Below the pieces are notes generated by a model. That model was given only the letters and a program-made list of their open reading frames with translations, was not told where the DNA came from and searched no databases. DNA of 64,000 nucleotides from an uncultured Cohaesibacter sp. (GTDB lineage: Bacteria; Pseudomonadota; Alphaproteobacteria; Rhizobiales; Cohaesibacteraceae): contig NZ_OY781114.1 in NCBI RefSeq assembly GCF_963676485.1, positions 1,240,001-1,304,000 of the forward strand. The letters run 5' to 3'. The position numbers and the translations under genes are program-made. Positions within the stretch are counted from its first letter, which is position 1. Every line of letters begins with the position of its first letter. This document shows, piece by piece, positions 43,663 to 52,855 of this stretch.

Positions 43663-44118
43663 ATGCGCTACGCCCTGCTCGCCATCTGGATCGGTGCTGT
43701 ATCGACCCTGTCGGCCTATGTTTCCGGCCATTGGATCAACAACAAGAGTTTCGCTGAACTGTCCGGCATTCCACTTCAGGAAGGTATGGATTTTGAGAAA
43801 ACGCGTGCGATCAGCGTACCCATGATCACGGATGGCAAGGTGCGGGGCTATATCGTGGCGCAATTTGTCTACACGATCGATTCCACCACGCTCAGGGAGC
43901 TGGCGATTCCGCCCAATCCCTTCATTGTGGATGAGGCCTTCCGCACCATCTTCAATGACACATCCATCGATTTCGACGATCTGAAGACCTATGACATCGA
44001 CAAGCTGACCACCCATATCAGGGACAGCGTCAACGAGCGCATGCAGGCCAAGCTTGTACATGACATTCTGGTCGAAGAGTTCAGCTTCTTCCCGGACTCT
44101 TCCATCAACAAGACCTGA
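43663..44118 (+). CDS. Single-pass membrane protein, FliL-like topology
   Basis: This 151-residue protein has an N-terminal membrane helix (YALLAIWIGAVSTLSAYVSG) and a periplasmic domain with a beta-rich centre and a C-terminal helix ending near the final residues (VHDILVEEFSFF). This matches FliL-like size and topology but has no strong FliL motif. ATG 43663 is preferred to an upstream TTG. It lies ten bases after the FlgN-like gene and before flhA. It could be a stator- or export-associated protein; call it hypothetical with caution. Confidence 0.55.
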   Translation: MRYALLAIWIGAVSTLSAYVSGHWINNKSFAELSGIPLQEGMDFEKTRAISVPMITDGKVRGYIVAQFVYTIDSTTLRELAIPPNPFIVDEAFRTIFNDTSIDFDDLKTYDIDKLTTHIRDSVNERMQAKLVHDILVEEFSFFPDSSINKT

Positions 44119-44350
44119 TCCCGGCAACGCAGGTTCAGGCAAATAGTCTCATACCCGGCTCTGACCCCAAGGCCTCACTGGCATCCATGCTGCGCGACAC
44201 ATCGTAGCTTTCATGCCAGTGCGCGCCTGCTTGCGTGCCATAGCCCAAAGGCATTGGCACAATGGGTGTGACAAAGCGGGCGGAGTAACAAGCCCGACGC
44301 AAGCTTGCTTATGCATTTTAGAACGCACGCAACGAACAACGGAGAGCGAC
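44119..44350 (+). promoter_or_regulatory. Leader region of flhA
   Basis: These 232 bases have no gene of their own. They contain a nine-base inverted repeat CACTGGCAT/ATGCCAGTG (44176-44184, 44213-44221) and a shorter GTGCCA/TGGCAC pair following. There is no T-run, so it is probably not a terminator; it may fold in the flhA mRNA leader. Confidence 0.4.
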
Positions 44351-46444
44351 ATGTCCGACAGCCAAGTCGTCGCACCAATTGGGATGAATTCTGAGAAAAA
44401 AGGTCGGGATGTCGGCTTTGCGTTCGGTATCGTTATCATTCTGACGATCCTGTTTCTGCCGATCCCGCCAATCCTCATCGATATTGGCCTGTCCCTGTCA
44501 ATCGCCCTGTCAATCCTGATCCTGATGGTTGCCTTGTGGATCCAGAAACCTCTGGAATTCTCCTCCTTTCCAACCATCCTGCTGATTGCCACCATGCTGC
44601 GCCTGTCGCTCAATATCGCCACAACGCGCATGATCCTCTCGCAGGGGCACAAAGGGCTTGATGCCGCAGGCAATATCATCAATGGCTTTTCCCAATTTGT
44701 GATGAGCGGAGACTTCGTCATCGGCCTGATCGTCTTCACGATCCTTGTGATTGTGAACTTTCTGGTGATCACGAAAGGTGCGACCCGTATCGCCGAAGTG
44801 GGGGCCCGCTTCACGCTCGACGCCATTCCCGGCAAGCAGATGGCCATTGATGCCGATCTCAATGCCGGTCTTATAGACGACAAGGCTGCTCAGGCCCGCC
44901 GATCCGAGCTGGAAGAAGAAAGCTCCTTCTTTGGCGCCATGGATGGTGCTTCCAAATTCGTGCGCGGTGACGCCATAGCAGGCCTCATCATCACGGCAGT
45001 GAATATTTTCGGCGGCATCGTCATCGGGGCGACGCGCCACGGTATGACCATGGGCGAAGCCTCGGACGTCTTTACCAAACTGTCCGTCGGCGACGGTCTT
45101 GTTTCGCAAATCCCGGCGCTGATCGTCTCTCTGGCTGCGGGCCTGCTCGTCTCCAAGGGCGGCACACGCGGCTCGGCTGAAAAGGCCGTCATGGGCCAGC
45201 TTGGCAAATATCCCCGAGCTCTGTTTGTGGCCGCCAGCCTGATGATTATTCTGGCCCTGATGCCCGGTCTGCCGGTGCTTCCTTTCGCAGCCCTTGCTGG
45301 CATCATGGTCTTTACCGGCTATTCCATTCCCAAACGTCTGGCCGAAGAAGAGGCCGAGAAGGCGCGCAGAGCGATGATCGCTTCCAAAAAGAAGGAAGAT
45401 CAGGATCGCCTGTCCGCCAAGCCAAGCCTCAAAACTCCAGAAATCGAACTTTGCCTTGGCAAGCAGCTAACCGCCCAGATGCTGACATCGCGCGATGATC
45501 TGGCCAACCGCGTGTCCAAGATGCGCCGCAAGTTTGCAGAAGATTACGGATTTGTTGTTCCTGATATCCATCTTACGGACAGTCTGGCTCTGCCGCCCAA
45601 AAGCTATGAAATCAAGATCCACGGCACCATCATCGCCAGCCACGCGCTACGCGTGGGCGAACTGCTGGTTCTGGCTGGCCCAGACAAGACAGCAAGCCTG
45701 CCTGGTGAGCCAACCCGCGAGCCTGCCTTCGGCATGCCCGGCATCTGGGTTCCCAGCGCCTATCAGAGCGAGGTTGATCGCATCGGTCTCAACTCGGTGG
45801 ACAGCACCACCATTGTGCTGACGCATTTGAGTGAAGTGATCCGCAACAACCTACCGCAGTTGCTTTCCTACAAGGACATGCGCCATCTGATCAATCGCCT
45901 CGATCCGGAATATAAGAAGCTGATCGACGACATCTGCCCGGCCCATATCAGCTTTTCCGGCCTGCAAGCCGTGCTCAAGCTGCTGTTGGCAGAGCGGGTT
46001 TCCATCCGCAACCTGCATCTCATTCTGGAAGCCATCGCGGAAATCGCACCGCATGTGCGCCGCTCTGAAGAAGTTGTCGAACATGTGCGTGTGCGCATGG
46101 GCCAGCAGATTTGTGGCGATCTGGCCAAGGGTGGCAAGCTCTGCGTCATTCGGCTGGGCAACCGCTGGGATCTGGCTTTCCACGAAGCACTCAAGCGCGA
46201 CGCAAAGGGCGACATCATAGAGATTGATCTGGAACCGCAGCTGGTCGAACAGTTTGGTCAGCAACTGACCAAGGTCGTGCATGAACAAGCCGCCAATCAG
46301 CAGAGTTATGCCCTGCTCACCACACCAGAAGCCCGCAGCTATGTTCGCATGATTGTCGAGCGCCTGTTCCCGACCCTGCCAGTGCTGTCGCATCTGGAAG
46401 TGTCCCGAGGCGTCGAGCTGATCACAATCGGAAGCGTGTCCTGA
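44351..46444 (+). CDS. flhA: Flagellar export gate protein FlhA
   Basis: This 697-residue membrane protein forms the nonameric export gate ring. Eight membrane helices lie in about residues 20-320, with the FHIPEP-type cytoplasmic loop region [20 protein letters not shown] (near 150). A large C-terminal cytoplasmic domain contains the IWVPSAYQ and [19 protein letters not shown] motifs. The start at 44351 with GGAGAG before it was chosen; a longer frame upstream adds a non-conserved tail. FlhA binds late substrates and chaperones. The fliR gene starts six bases after the stop. Confidence 0.97.
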   Translation: MSDSQVVAPIGMNSEKKGRDVGFAFGIVIILTILFLPIPPILIDIGLSLSIALSILILMVALWIQKPLEFSSFPTILLIATMLRLSLNIATTRMILSQGHKGLDAAGNIINGFSQFVMSGDFVIGLIVFTILVIVNFLVITKGATRIAEVGARFTLDAIPGKQMAIDADLNAGLIDDKAAQARRSELEEESSFFGAMDGASKFVRGDAIAGLIITAVNIFGGIVIGATRHGMTMGEASDVFTKLSVGDGLVSQIPALIVSLAAGLLVSKGGTRGSAEKAVMGQLGKYPRALFVAASLMIILALMPGLPVLPFAALAGIMVFTGYSIPKRLAEEEAEKARRAMIASKKKEDQDRLSAKPSLKTPEIELCLGKQLTAQMLTSRDDLANRVSKMRRKFAEDYGFVVPDIHLTDSLALPPKSYEIKIHGTIIASHALRVGELLVLAGPDKTASLPGEPTREPAFGMPGIWVPSAYQSEVDRIGLNSVDSTTIVLTHLSEVIRNNLPQLLSYKDMRHLINRLDPEYKKLIDDICPAHISFSGLQAVLKLLLAERVSIRNLHLILEAIAEIAPHVRRSEEVVEHVRVRMGQQICGDLAKGGKLCVIRLGNRWDLAFHEALKRDAKGDIIEIDLEPQLVEQFGQQLTKVVHEQAANQQSYALLTTPEARSYVRMIVERLFPTLPVLSHLEVSRGVELITIGSVS

Positions 46445-46450
46445 TCTGCC

Positions 46451-47203
46451 ATGGCCTGGATACAACCCACAACATTGCTTGCCGTCTTCCTGATCCAGTG
46501 CCGCATTGGCGCTTGCCTGATGATCATGCCCGGCTTTGGCAGCTCGCGCATTCCCATGAATGTGCGGCTGTTCATTTCACTGGCCGTTTCCATCGGCCTT
46601 GCTCCGCTCTTGCTGGCGTCCGTCATGAAAAGTCTGCCCGATACCAATCTGGAACGGGTTTTCCTGTTGATCGCCACCGAACTATTGACCGGCATCACGA
46701 TTGGGTTCATTGGCCGGATTTTCATGACCGCCCTTGAAACCATGGGCAGTTATGCGGCCATGTTCATGAATCTTGCAGCCATGGGAGGCAGTCCACTTGA
46801 ATCCAACGATGCCCTGCCCCCGATGGTCAACATCATTTCCATGACGGCCATCGTCATGATTTTTGTATCGGGGCTGCATTGGCAGCTGATCTCGGGGTTG
46901 GTGACCTCCTTTTCGGTCATCCCCCCCGGCCTGACCTTTGATGTGCAAGGCTCACTCATCCAGTTTGTCGACACGCTGACCGAAGCTTTTCTGGTCGCGT
47001 TGCGTGTTTCAAGCCCTTTCGTCCTTTATGCAGTGCTCGCCAACCTGTCCCTCGGGCTGCTGAACAAGTTCACACCGCAGATCCCGGTCTATTTCGTTTC
47101 TATGCCGTTTATTCTGATGGGTGGCCTGTTGTTGACCATGTTTGTTGTCAGCGAAATGGTGGGAATTTTTATTGATGCCCTTTCGCTCGCCCTTAGCCGA
47201 TGA
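46451..47203 (+). CDS. fliR: Flagellar export apparatus protein FliR
   Basis: This 250-residue, very hydrophobic membrane protein is part of the FliPQR export pore. It shows the family core RIGACLMIMPGFGSSRIPMN near 17, FIGRIFMTALETMGSYAAMF near 80, and a C-terminal half LGLLNKFTPQIPVYFVSMPF near 195. Six helices are expected. It follows flhA by six bases and precedes a small coiled-coil gene by 12. Pore partner FliQ is encoded at 61869; FliP is outside the window. Confidence 0.95.
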   Translation: MAWIQPTTLLAVFLIQCRIGACLMIMPGFGSSRIPMNVRLFISLAVSIGLAPLLLASVMKSLPDTNLERVFLLIATELLTGITIGFIGRIFMTALETMGSYAAMFMNLAAMGGSPLESNDALPPMVNIISMTAIVMIFVSGLHWQLISGLVTSFSVIPPGLTFDVQGSLIQFVDTLTEAFLVALRVSSPFVLYAVLANLSLGLLNKFTPQIPVYFVSMPFILMGGLLLTMFVVSEMVGIFIDALSLALSR

Positions 47204-47215
47204 AGAAGAGACCCC

Positions 47216-47614
47216 ATGTCAAAAAGAACCGAACGACTTCGCAGACTTCTCCATGCCCAGGAACAAATGCACAAAAGCACCCAGCAAGCGGTTGAACAGA
47301 CGGTTCAACAGAAAACGCATTTGCGGGAAAAGGAGGCCTCTCTGGTCAAGATGATGGCCGAAGGCGATCCCATTCTGGTCAATGCCTTGATGGCATCCCA
47401 TGCCAAGCAGCTTAAAAAGGTGGCCAAGGAGCGGGCCGAGCTGGATCAGGCTCTCGAAGTGCTGCAACAACAATTGCGCAAACATGGAACGACCATGGAA
47501 TCGGTCCGTCGCTTTTTAAGCATGGTAGAAGACAAGGAACGCAAGGAGCGGGAAAAGTCTGACAACCTGGAAATCCTTGAAATGGTTACAAATCCGCGTT
47601 CGGATCATCCCTGA
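47216..47614 (+). CDS. Small coiled-coil protein, FliJ-like
   Basis: This 132-residue protein is almost wholly Lys/Glu/Gln-rich helix (residues 8-115), with repeated heptads and few aromatic residues. It resembles FliJ in length and coiled-coil nature; FliJ connects the FliI/FliH ATPase to the FlhA gate. No definitive FliJ motif was seen, and similar sequences arise in other coiled coils. It is 12 bases after fliR and is followed by a terminator, so it ends the operon. Confidence 0.55.
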   Translation: MSKRTERLRRLLHAQEQMHKSTQQAVEQTVQQKTHLREKEASLVKMMAEGDPILVNALMASHAKQLKKVAKERAELDQALEVLQQQLRKHGTTMESVRRFLSMVEDKERKEREKSDNLEILEMVTNPRSDHP

Positions 47615-47660
47615 AGGAAAGACCATTTTGCTCCTTTTCACCACATGTCTTGCCCTCGTA

Positions 47661-47688
47661 AAGCCCCTTTTAAAAAGGGGCTTTTCTT
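47661..47688 (+). terminator. Terminator after the flhA-fliR-fliJ-like operon
   Basis: The stem AAGCCCC/GGGGCTT (47661-47667, 47677-47683) is separated by a short AT loop and followed by TTTTCTTTTTG. It is a good rho-independent terminator 47 bases after the stop. Confidence 0.85.
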
Positions 47689-47840
47689 TTTGTTTATGCT
47701 TTTGCCAGCAAGAGCTGAATAAAAAATGTGGTGCCTCGACAGACTGGTCAGGCTGAGGCAAGGTCGGCTCACTATGGTGAGAAGCACGACAGGTTGAGCA
47801 TAACCTAAAGCAAATGTTCAAAGGCATGAGGCCGCCCTGT

Positions 47841-47895
47841 TGTCCCGGATACAAGCCCGGAATGTCCCCTCTATCTTCTAATTTGAAAGGGACAT
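47841..47895 (+). promoter_or_regulatory. Flagellin leader hairpin that can hide the ribosome-binding site
   Basis: In the leader of the 305-residue flagellin, ATGTCCC (47862-47868) is perfectly complementary to GGGACAT (47889-47895), which overlaps the ribosome-binding AAAGGGA just before the ATG at 47900. A second anti-site TGTCCC (47841-47846) offers a competing pair. Two exclusive folds are therefore possible. FlbT is known to bind flagellin leaders in Caulobacter, and flbT is in this cluster. Confidence 0.5.
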
Positions 47896-47899
47896 AATC

Positions 47900-48817
47900 A
47901 TGTCTAACAGTATTCTGACCAACACCTCTGCAATGACTGCTTTGCAGACCCTGAACGCCACGAACAAAAATCTGGACGCTACTCAGCAGCGCATTTCCAC
48001 TGGTATGCGTGTTGCCGGAGCAGAAGACAACGCTGCCTACTGGTCCATCGCAACAACCATGCGTTCCGATAATGGCGCTCTTTCTGCAGTGCAGGATGCG
48101 CTCGGTCTTGGTGCCGCTACCGTGGACACCATGTATACGGCCATGAACTCTACCGTTGATGTGATGAAAGAGATCAAGAACAAACTGGTTGCTGCCAAGG
48201 AACCTGGTCTTGATCGTGCCAAAATCCAGTCTGACATCTCTCAGCTTCAGAACCAGTTGAAATCCGTTGCGAACTCCGCTGTGTTCAACTCCGAAAACTG
48301 GCTCGTCAGCGACACCACTACGACACCGACCAAAAGCATCGTCAGTTCCTTCAGCCGTGACAGCTCTGGTGCCGTTCAGATTGAAACGATTGATATCACT
48401 CTGTCCGACATTCAGCTGTTCGACTCCACTGGCGGTGGTGCAGGTATCTTCGATACTGCCTTGACGATGGGTACCAATGTTACTGGTGCAGATCTGTCTG
48501 ACTTCGACATCTCTGCCGTTGCAGATTCCGATCTTTCCGGTCTTGATTCCCTGATCGACGACGTTGAAACCGCCATGGGCAAGATCACTGATGCTGCAAC
48601 CACTCTTGGTTCGATCAAAACCCGCGTTGATCTGCAGAATGACTTCATTTCTGCTCTGACTGACGCAATTGATCGTGGTGTCGGCCAGCTGGTTGATGCA
48701 GACATGAACGAAGAATCCACCCGCCTGAAAGCTCTTCAGGTACAGCAGCAGCTCGGCATTCAGGCTCTCTCGATTGCCAACTCTGGTTCTCAGAGCATTC
48801 TGTCTCTGTTCCAGTAA
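47900..48817 (+). CDS. Flagellin, rhizobial type (305 residues)
   Basis: This short flagellin begins MSNSILTNTSAMTALQTLNA and contains RISTGMRVAGAEDNAAYWSI, typical of Rhizobium/Brucella flagellins. It ends IANSGSQSILSLFQ. The middle domain is short (about residues 145-215) with no IN repeat. It clearly belongs to a different lineage from the three MPxIST flagellins at 444-5654. It is flanked by terminators, so it forms a monocistronic unit. Which flagellin makes the main filament is not shown. Confidence 0.95.
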   Translation: MSNSILTNTSAMTALQTLNATNKNLDATQQRISTGMRVAGAEDNAAYWSIATTMRSDNGALSAVQDALGLGAATVDTMYTAMNSTVDVMKEIKNKLVAAKEPGLDRAKIQSDISQLQNQLKSVANSAVFNSENWLVSDTTTTPTKSIVSSFSRDSSGAVQIETIDITLSDIQLFDSTGGGAGIFDTALTMGTNVTGADLSDFDISAVADSDLSGLDSLIDDVETAMGKITDAATTLGSIKTRVDLQNDFISALTDAIDRGVGQLVDADMNEESTRLKALQVQQQLGIQALSIANSGSQSILSLFQ

Positions 48818-48854
48818 GCTGTTCAATAAATGGGCTCTTGATTTTGACAGCTGT

Positions 48855-48884
48855 AAAAGGCGCATCCCTTGGGGTGCGCCTTTT
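48855..48884 (+). terminator. Terminator of the 305-residue flagellin
   Basis: The stem AAAAGGCGCA (48855-48864) with TGCGCCTTTT (48875-48884), ten pairs, has its T-run in the 3' arm. It is a strong rho-independent terminator 38 bases after the stop. Confidence 0.9.
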
Positions 48885-49024
48885 CTTCATTCTGCCTTCT
48901 TCATTTGACCCTTGATTTTGGACGCCAATCTTCAATTCAGAGGGGCCACACAGGCTTCGCGCAAGCTTTCCGGCCCATAGTCTCAAAAGACGTTTCCTTT
49001 TGCTTGAAAGAGGGTTGAATTTCG

Positions 49025-50665
49025 ATGCCTGGAAGTGAACAAGCCGAAAAAATATTGGCAAATCTTAAAGAGCTCGGTCCCAGAAGGCTTATGGCTCTTG
49101 GTCTTATCGGGCTTATGACCCTTATGTTGGTCGGAGGGGGGGCCTATTTTCTCTCCAAACCCCAGATGACCGTGCTTTATTCCGGGCTGGACCGGGAAGA
49201 CATCACGCGGATCGGCTCTGCCCTACAGGATTCAGGTATCCGGTTTGATGTGAATACGGAAAGCTCTGCGGTGCTTGTCCATCATTCCTCCGCTTCGCGC
49301 GCCCGCATGTTGCTGGCCGAAAGGGGATTGCCCCGTGGGGATAGCGCAGGCTACGAGCTTTTCGACAATCTCGGTTCGCTGGGTCTTACTTCTTTCATGC
49401 AGGAAATTACCCGTGTTCGAGCACTGGAAGGCGAGCTGGGCAGAACGATCCAGTCGATGAAGGATGTTCAGTCGGCCCGCGTCCATATCGTGCTGCCGGA
49501 AAAGGGCTCCTTCCGCAAGAAAGACCAGATGCCCTCGGCATCCGTCGTCATTAAGGGAGCTGGCACGGGCGAATTCCAGACAGCCCAGGCTATCCGCTAT
49601 CTGGTGGCAGCAGCCGTTCCGGGCATGAAGCCGGCCGAAGTAACGGTTCTGGATTCCTCTGGCGAGCTGTTGGCTTCCGGACAGGGCAAGGATGCTTCCT
49701 CCGCCGGTGAAATGGCAGGGCTTGAAACGCTCGTTTCTGACCGCATTCAGGAAAATATCCGCAAGACCCTTACGCCCTATCTCGGCCTTTCCAATTTCCA
49801 GGTATCCGTAGCGGCCACTCTCAATACGGACAAAGAGCATGTGGCACAAACAATCTTTGATCCCGACAGCCGTATCGAACGCAGTGTCCAGACCGTTCGT
49901 TCAAGCGAAAGCGCTCAGAATGCCAGCTCCCAGCCACCGACCACAGTCGAGCAGAATTTGCCCGATGAACGGGTCGATGACAGCGGCAGCGAACAGTCGG
50001 TGGAAGAAAACCAGCGGCGCGAGGAAACGATCAACTACGAGATTTCGAGCAAGAAGGTCGAGCAGACCCGCGAAGGGTATGATGTTGAACGGCTCTCCAT
50101 CGCAGTTCTGGTCAATCGCGCCCACCTTCTGGACAGCTTGGGCGAAGGGGCGGATGAGGCAACCATCAATACCGCCATCAACAAGCATATCGAAGAGATC
50201 AGCCAACTGGCTTCCTCTGCGGCAGGTCTGAGTACCGCCCGCGGAGACCAGATCAAGGTTGCCGTGGTTGATTTCCAGGCAGGTGCGGGTGAGCTTGATC
50301 CTCTGCCGCCACTGACGGTGACTCAGGTGCTGCTGCAACAGTCGGGCAATGTGGTCAATGCCGTCAGCATTCTGGTGGTCTCCACTTTGCTGATCTGGTT
50401 CGGTCTGCGCCCTGCAATCAGTGCTCTGGTTCCCAAGCCGATCGCCAATGACAACAGCCCTGAAGACGCAGAGCTAGAGCTTGGCCTTGACGAACAGCTG
50501 GGCTACGTGGCCTCCGACCCGAGCACCCATGCTGGATTGATTGAAGAATTATCCAAGAAGCTGGATGCCTCCCCTGTACGCAAGCTGGAGCGTGTCGTCG
50601 AGATGAACGAAGAACAGTCGGCCGCGATCCTCAAGCAGTGGTTCTATGAATCGGAGACGGCTTGA
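49025..50665 (+). CDS. fliF: Flagellar MS-ring protein FliF
   Basis: This 546-residue protein forms the membrane ring that anchors the rotor. Two membrane helices lie near residues 25-45 and 435-460. The intervening domains include the family stretches ALEGELGRTIQSMKDVQSAR and PEKGSFRKKDQMPSASVVIK and the motif FQTAQAIRYLVAAAVPGMKP. The cytoplasmic C-terminal tail (AAILKQWFYESE) is the FliG-binding end. The stop overlaps the next ATG (TGATG). The gene is expected to start the fliF-fliH-motB operon. Confidence 0.95.
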   Translation: MPGSEQAEKILANLKELGPRRLMALGLIGLMTLMLVGGGAYFLSKPQMTVLYSGLDREDITRIGSALQDSGIRFDVNTESSAVLVHHSSASRARMLLAERGLPRGDSAGYELFDNLGSLGLTSFMQEITRVRALEGELGRTIQSMKDVQSARVHIVLPEKGSFRKKDQMPSASVVIKGAGTGEFQTAQAIRYLVAAAVPGMKPAEVTVLDSSGELLASGQGKDASSAGEMAGLETLVSDRIQENIRKTLTPYLGLSNFQVSVAATLNTDKEHVAQTIFDPDSRIERSVQTVRSSESAQNASSQPPTTVEQNLPDERVDDSGSEQSVEENQRREETINYEISSKKVEQTREGYDVERLSIAVLVNRAHLLDSLGEGADEATINTAINKHIEEISQLASSAAGLSTARGDQIKVAVVDFQAGAGELDPLPPLTVTQVLLQQSGNVVNAVSILVVSTLLIWFGLRPAISALVPKPIANDNSPEDAELELGLDEQLGYVASDPSTHAGLIEELSKKLDASPVRKLERVVEMNEEQSAAILKQWFYESETA

Positions 50666-51351
50666 TGACAATCCCACTCAAGGACCTGATCCCGTCTGTC
50701 GATGACGCACCCCTGGAGCCTGCGGAAATCAAACCGCTTGGCAAAGCAGAGCAGACCAAGATTGTCTTTGGCGGGCTTGACCTACTGCTACCGATTGCAA
50801 CAGAGTCTGCGCCCGTCGAAACGAACACAGACGCGCAAAGAGTTTGCACAGAGGCTTGGGCCAATGGCCTTAAAGATGCAGAAATCCTATGGCAGGAGCA
50901 GCTTTCCCTGCAACGGCTGAAACTGCGCGAGGAATTCGACGTCATGAAGCAGGTGCTGGCCGCCGAGCTACATCGCCAGTTGCAGGGACATGTCGCAGAA
51001 CAGATGACCGAAATTAAAAATCTGCTCGCTGATCAGGTTGCCGAGATGCTCCAGCCCTTTCTCGCAGAACAGGCTCACCGCCGGATCATCGAGGTCTTTT
51101 CCGATGTCGCCGAGCGGGCCTTGCATGAATCCGTTGCTGAAAGCCCTGTGCTGCGCGGCCCTGAAAACCTGCTCGAGCAGCTTGGTTCTGCCGTTGATTG
51201 CGAAAAGCTGTCGGCACTTGTGGGGGATGTGGCACCACAGAACCGGCAGGATGAACCCACAGAGCTTTCCCTCAAGGTGGATGCCTGCGTTTTCGAAACG
51301 CGGATTGCCGATTATCTGACCCAACTGGAAGAGGCGGTACAAGATGACTGA
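50665..51351 (+). CDS. FliH-like regulator of the export ATPase
   Basis: This 228-residue protein has an N-terminal tail, a central helical region (about residues 65-165, LQRLKLREEFDVMKQVL, QLQGHVAEQMTEIKNLL) and a small C-terminal beta-rich domain (TELSLKVDACVFETRI). This is the FliH/HrpE layout. FliH holds FliI at the base of the motor. Its sequence is diverged and no strict motif proves it. ATG 50665 overlaps the fliF stop, and its end overlaps the motB start by eight bases, so all three are co-translated. Confidence 0.72.
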   Translation: MTIPLKDLIPSVDDAPLEPAEIKPLGKAEQTKIVFGGLDLLLPIATESAPVETNTDAQRVCTEAWANGLKDAEILWQEQLSLQRLKLREEFDVMKQVLAAELHRQLQGHVAEQMTEIKNLLADQVAEMLQPFLAEQAHRRIIEVFSDVAERALHESVAESPVLRGPENLLEQLGSAVDCEKLSALVGDVAPQNRQDEPTELSLKVDACVFETRIADYLTQLEEAVQDD

Positions 51352-52855
51352 TCTGGAACCAACAAACGAAAAAGAATTGATCATCATTCGTCGCCGCCCT
51401 GAGCTCGATATCGAGAAACCCCATAGCGGCGTCTGGAAGATCGCGCATGCCGACTTCATGACGGCAATGATGGCCTTTTTCATGGTCATGTGGCTGATTT
51501 CGAGCACGGATGATGCAGCCAAGAAGCATATTGCACGCTATTTCAACCCGGTGAAACTCTCTGCGATGACGTCCTTTCCAAGGGGATTGGATGATCCCGA
51601 CCCGAAGGACATGAAAGTGGGGCCGGAAGCCACTCCCCCCAAGACGTCATCACAGCAGGATGATGGACGCTCGCTCTCCCAATCCGCGGTTCCGGCGGAT
51701 GCCAATGGGCAGAACGGACAGCAGGGCGCGTCCCGTTCCCGCACGGAAGAGACCAGCAACAGGCCACTGCCGACCTACACGGAAGCTGAAATCTTTTCAG
51801 ATCCTTACGGCGTTCTTGACCGCATTGCGATGAATGGCAAAGCCGCCGCAAGCCAATCAGACGACGATGACACATCCTCCCAGGTCCTTGCCCGCAATGA
51901 TAGCCAGATCGAAGGCACCGGTGGTGAAGCGATGCGCGATCCGTTTGCACCTCTTTCCTGGCGCCTCAATCCCCTTTCTCTGGATGAGATGGACATGACG
52001 GAAGACGCCACATCTTCCAATTTCTCCATCGCAGGGATCGCAGGGCAGGAAGTCAATCAGACTCAATCAGAAACCGGAGAGAGCCTTCAGGCGGAGACTT
52101 CTGCCAGCGGTAGCGGCTCTTCAAATGTCGCCCCTTCAGAACCCGGCTTCGCCATGGCATCTGCCGCGTCAACCGCCGCATCCCAAAATGCGATGGATGA
52201 ACAGAATGCAGGTACCCTGACCCCAGGGGGCCTCGCTGATGCAGACCAGAGCGAGGGCGACGCGCAGCAAGGCACCAAGCGCCAGCACACTGCCGTCAGC
52301 ACGCAAAAATCAACCGGGCTCGCCTCAAGTGACGATGACAAAGCCACCATTGCTGAATCAGCAGCTGCAAGCGCTCTGGACAAACAGGTTGATGAATTCA
52401 GAACTATCCTGAAGGCAGCCCTCAATCTGGAACCGCGCCCGACCATCGGCGACGAACTGACCGTGACCACGAGCGGTGATGACATGCTCATCAATGTCTC
52501 GGACAGCGCAGATTATGGCATGTTTGCCATCGGATCTTCCGAGCCCACAGCGCAATCCATCATCCTGCTTGAGCGCATCGCCAAAAGCCTTAAGCAGATC
52601 AAGGGCAAGATCATCATTCGGGGTCATACCGATGCGCGCCCGTTCCGCAATGGCAAATCGGACAACTGGCGCCTCTCAACGGCCCGCGCCCATATGGCCC
52701 GCTTCATGCTGATCCGTGGCGGATTGGATGAAAGCCGCCTGCTGCGCGTGGAAGGCTATGCTGATCGCGCGTTGAAGCATCCCGATGATCCTGAAGCCGA
52801 TGATAACCGCCGCATTGAAATTCTCGTGCAGCCGAGTAAGGAGGCACCGCAATGA
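51344..52855 (+). CDS. motB: Flagellar stator protein MotB
   Basis: This 503-residue stator subunit anchors the motor to peptidoglycan. The N-terminal HSGVWKIAHADFMTAMMAFF holds the single membrane helix and the ion-binding Asp (residue 37). The C-terminal OmpA-like domain (about 400-500) shows IIRGHTDARPFRNGKSDNWR and DNRRIEILV. A linker of about 250 Ser/Gln/Ala-rich residues separates them, much longer than in enteric MotB (about 300 residues in total). It overlaps the fliH-like and motC genes. MotA is encoded at 37826. Confidence 0.95.
   Translation: MTDLEPTNEKELIIIRRRPELDIEKPHSGVWKIAHADFMTAMMAFFMVMWLISSTDDAAKKHIARYFNPVKLSAMTSFPRGLDDPDPKDMKVGPEATPPKTSSQQDDGRSLSQSAVPADANGQNGQQGASRSRTEETSNRPLPTYTEAEIFSDPYGVLDRIAMNGKAAASQSDDDDTSSQVLARNDSQIEGTGGEAMRDPFAPLSWRLNPLSLDEMDMTEDATSSNFSIAGIAGQEVNQTQSETGESLQAETSASGSGSSNVAPSEPGFAMASAASTAASQNAMDEQNAGTLTPGGLADADQSEGDAQQGTKRQHTAVSTQKSTGLASSDDDKATIAESAAASALDKQVDEFRTILKAALNLEPRPTIGDELTVTTSGDDMLINVSDSADYGMFAIGSSEPTAQSIILLERIAKSLKQIKGKIIIRGHTDARPFRNGKSDNWRLSTARAHMARFMLIRGGLDESRLLRVEGYADRALKHPDDPEADDNRRIEILVQPSKEAPQ

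Noticed and set aside
47516-48865. 449-codon frame antisense to the rhizobial-type flagellin
   Set aside because: It spans the promoter, the terminator and an unrelated gene end; it is a shadow of flagellin codon use.
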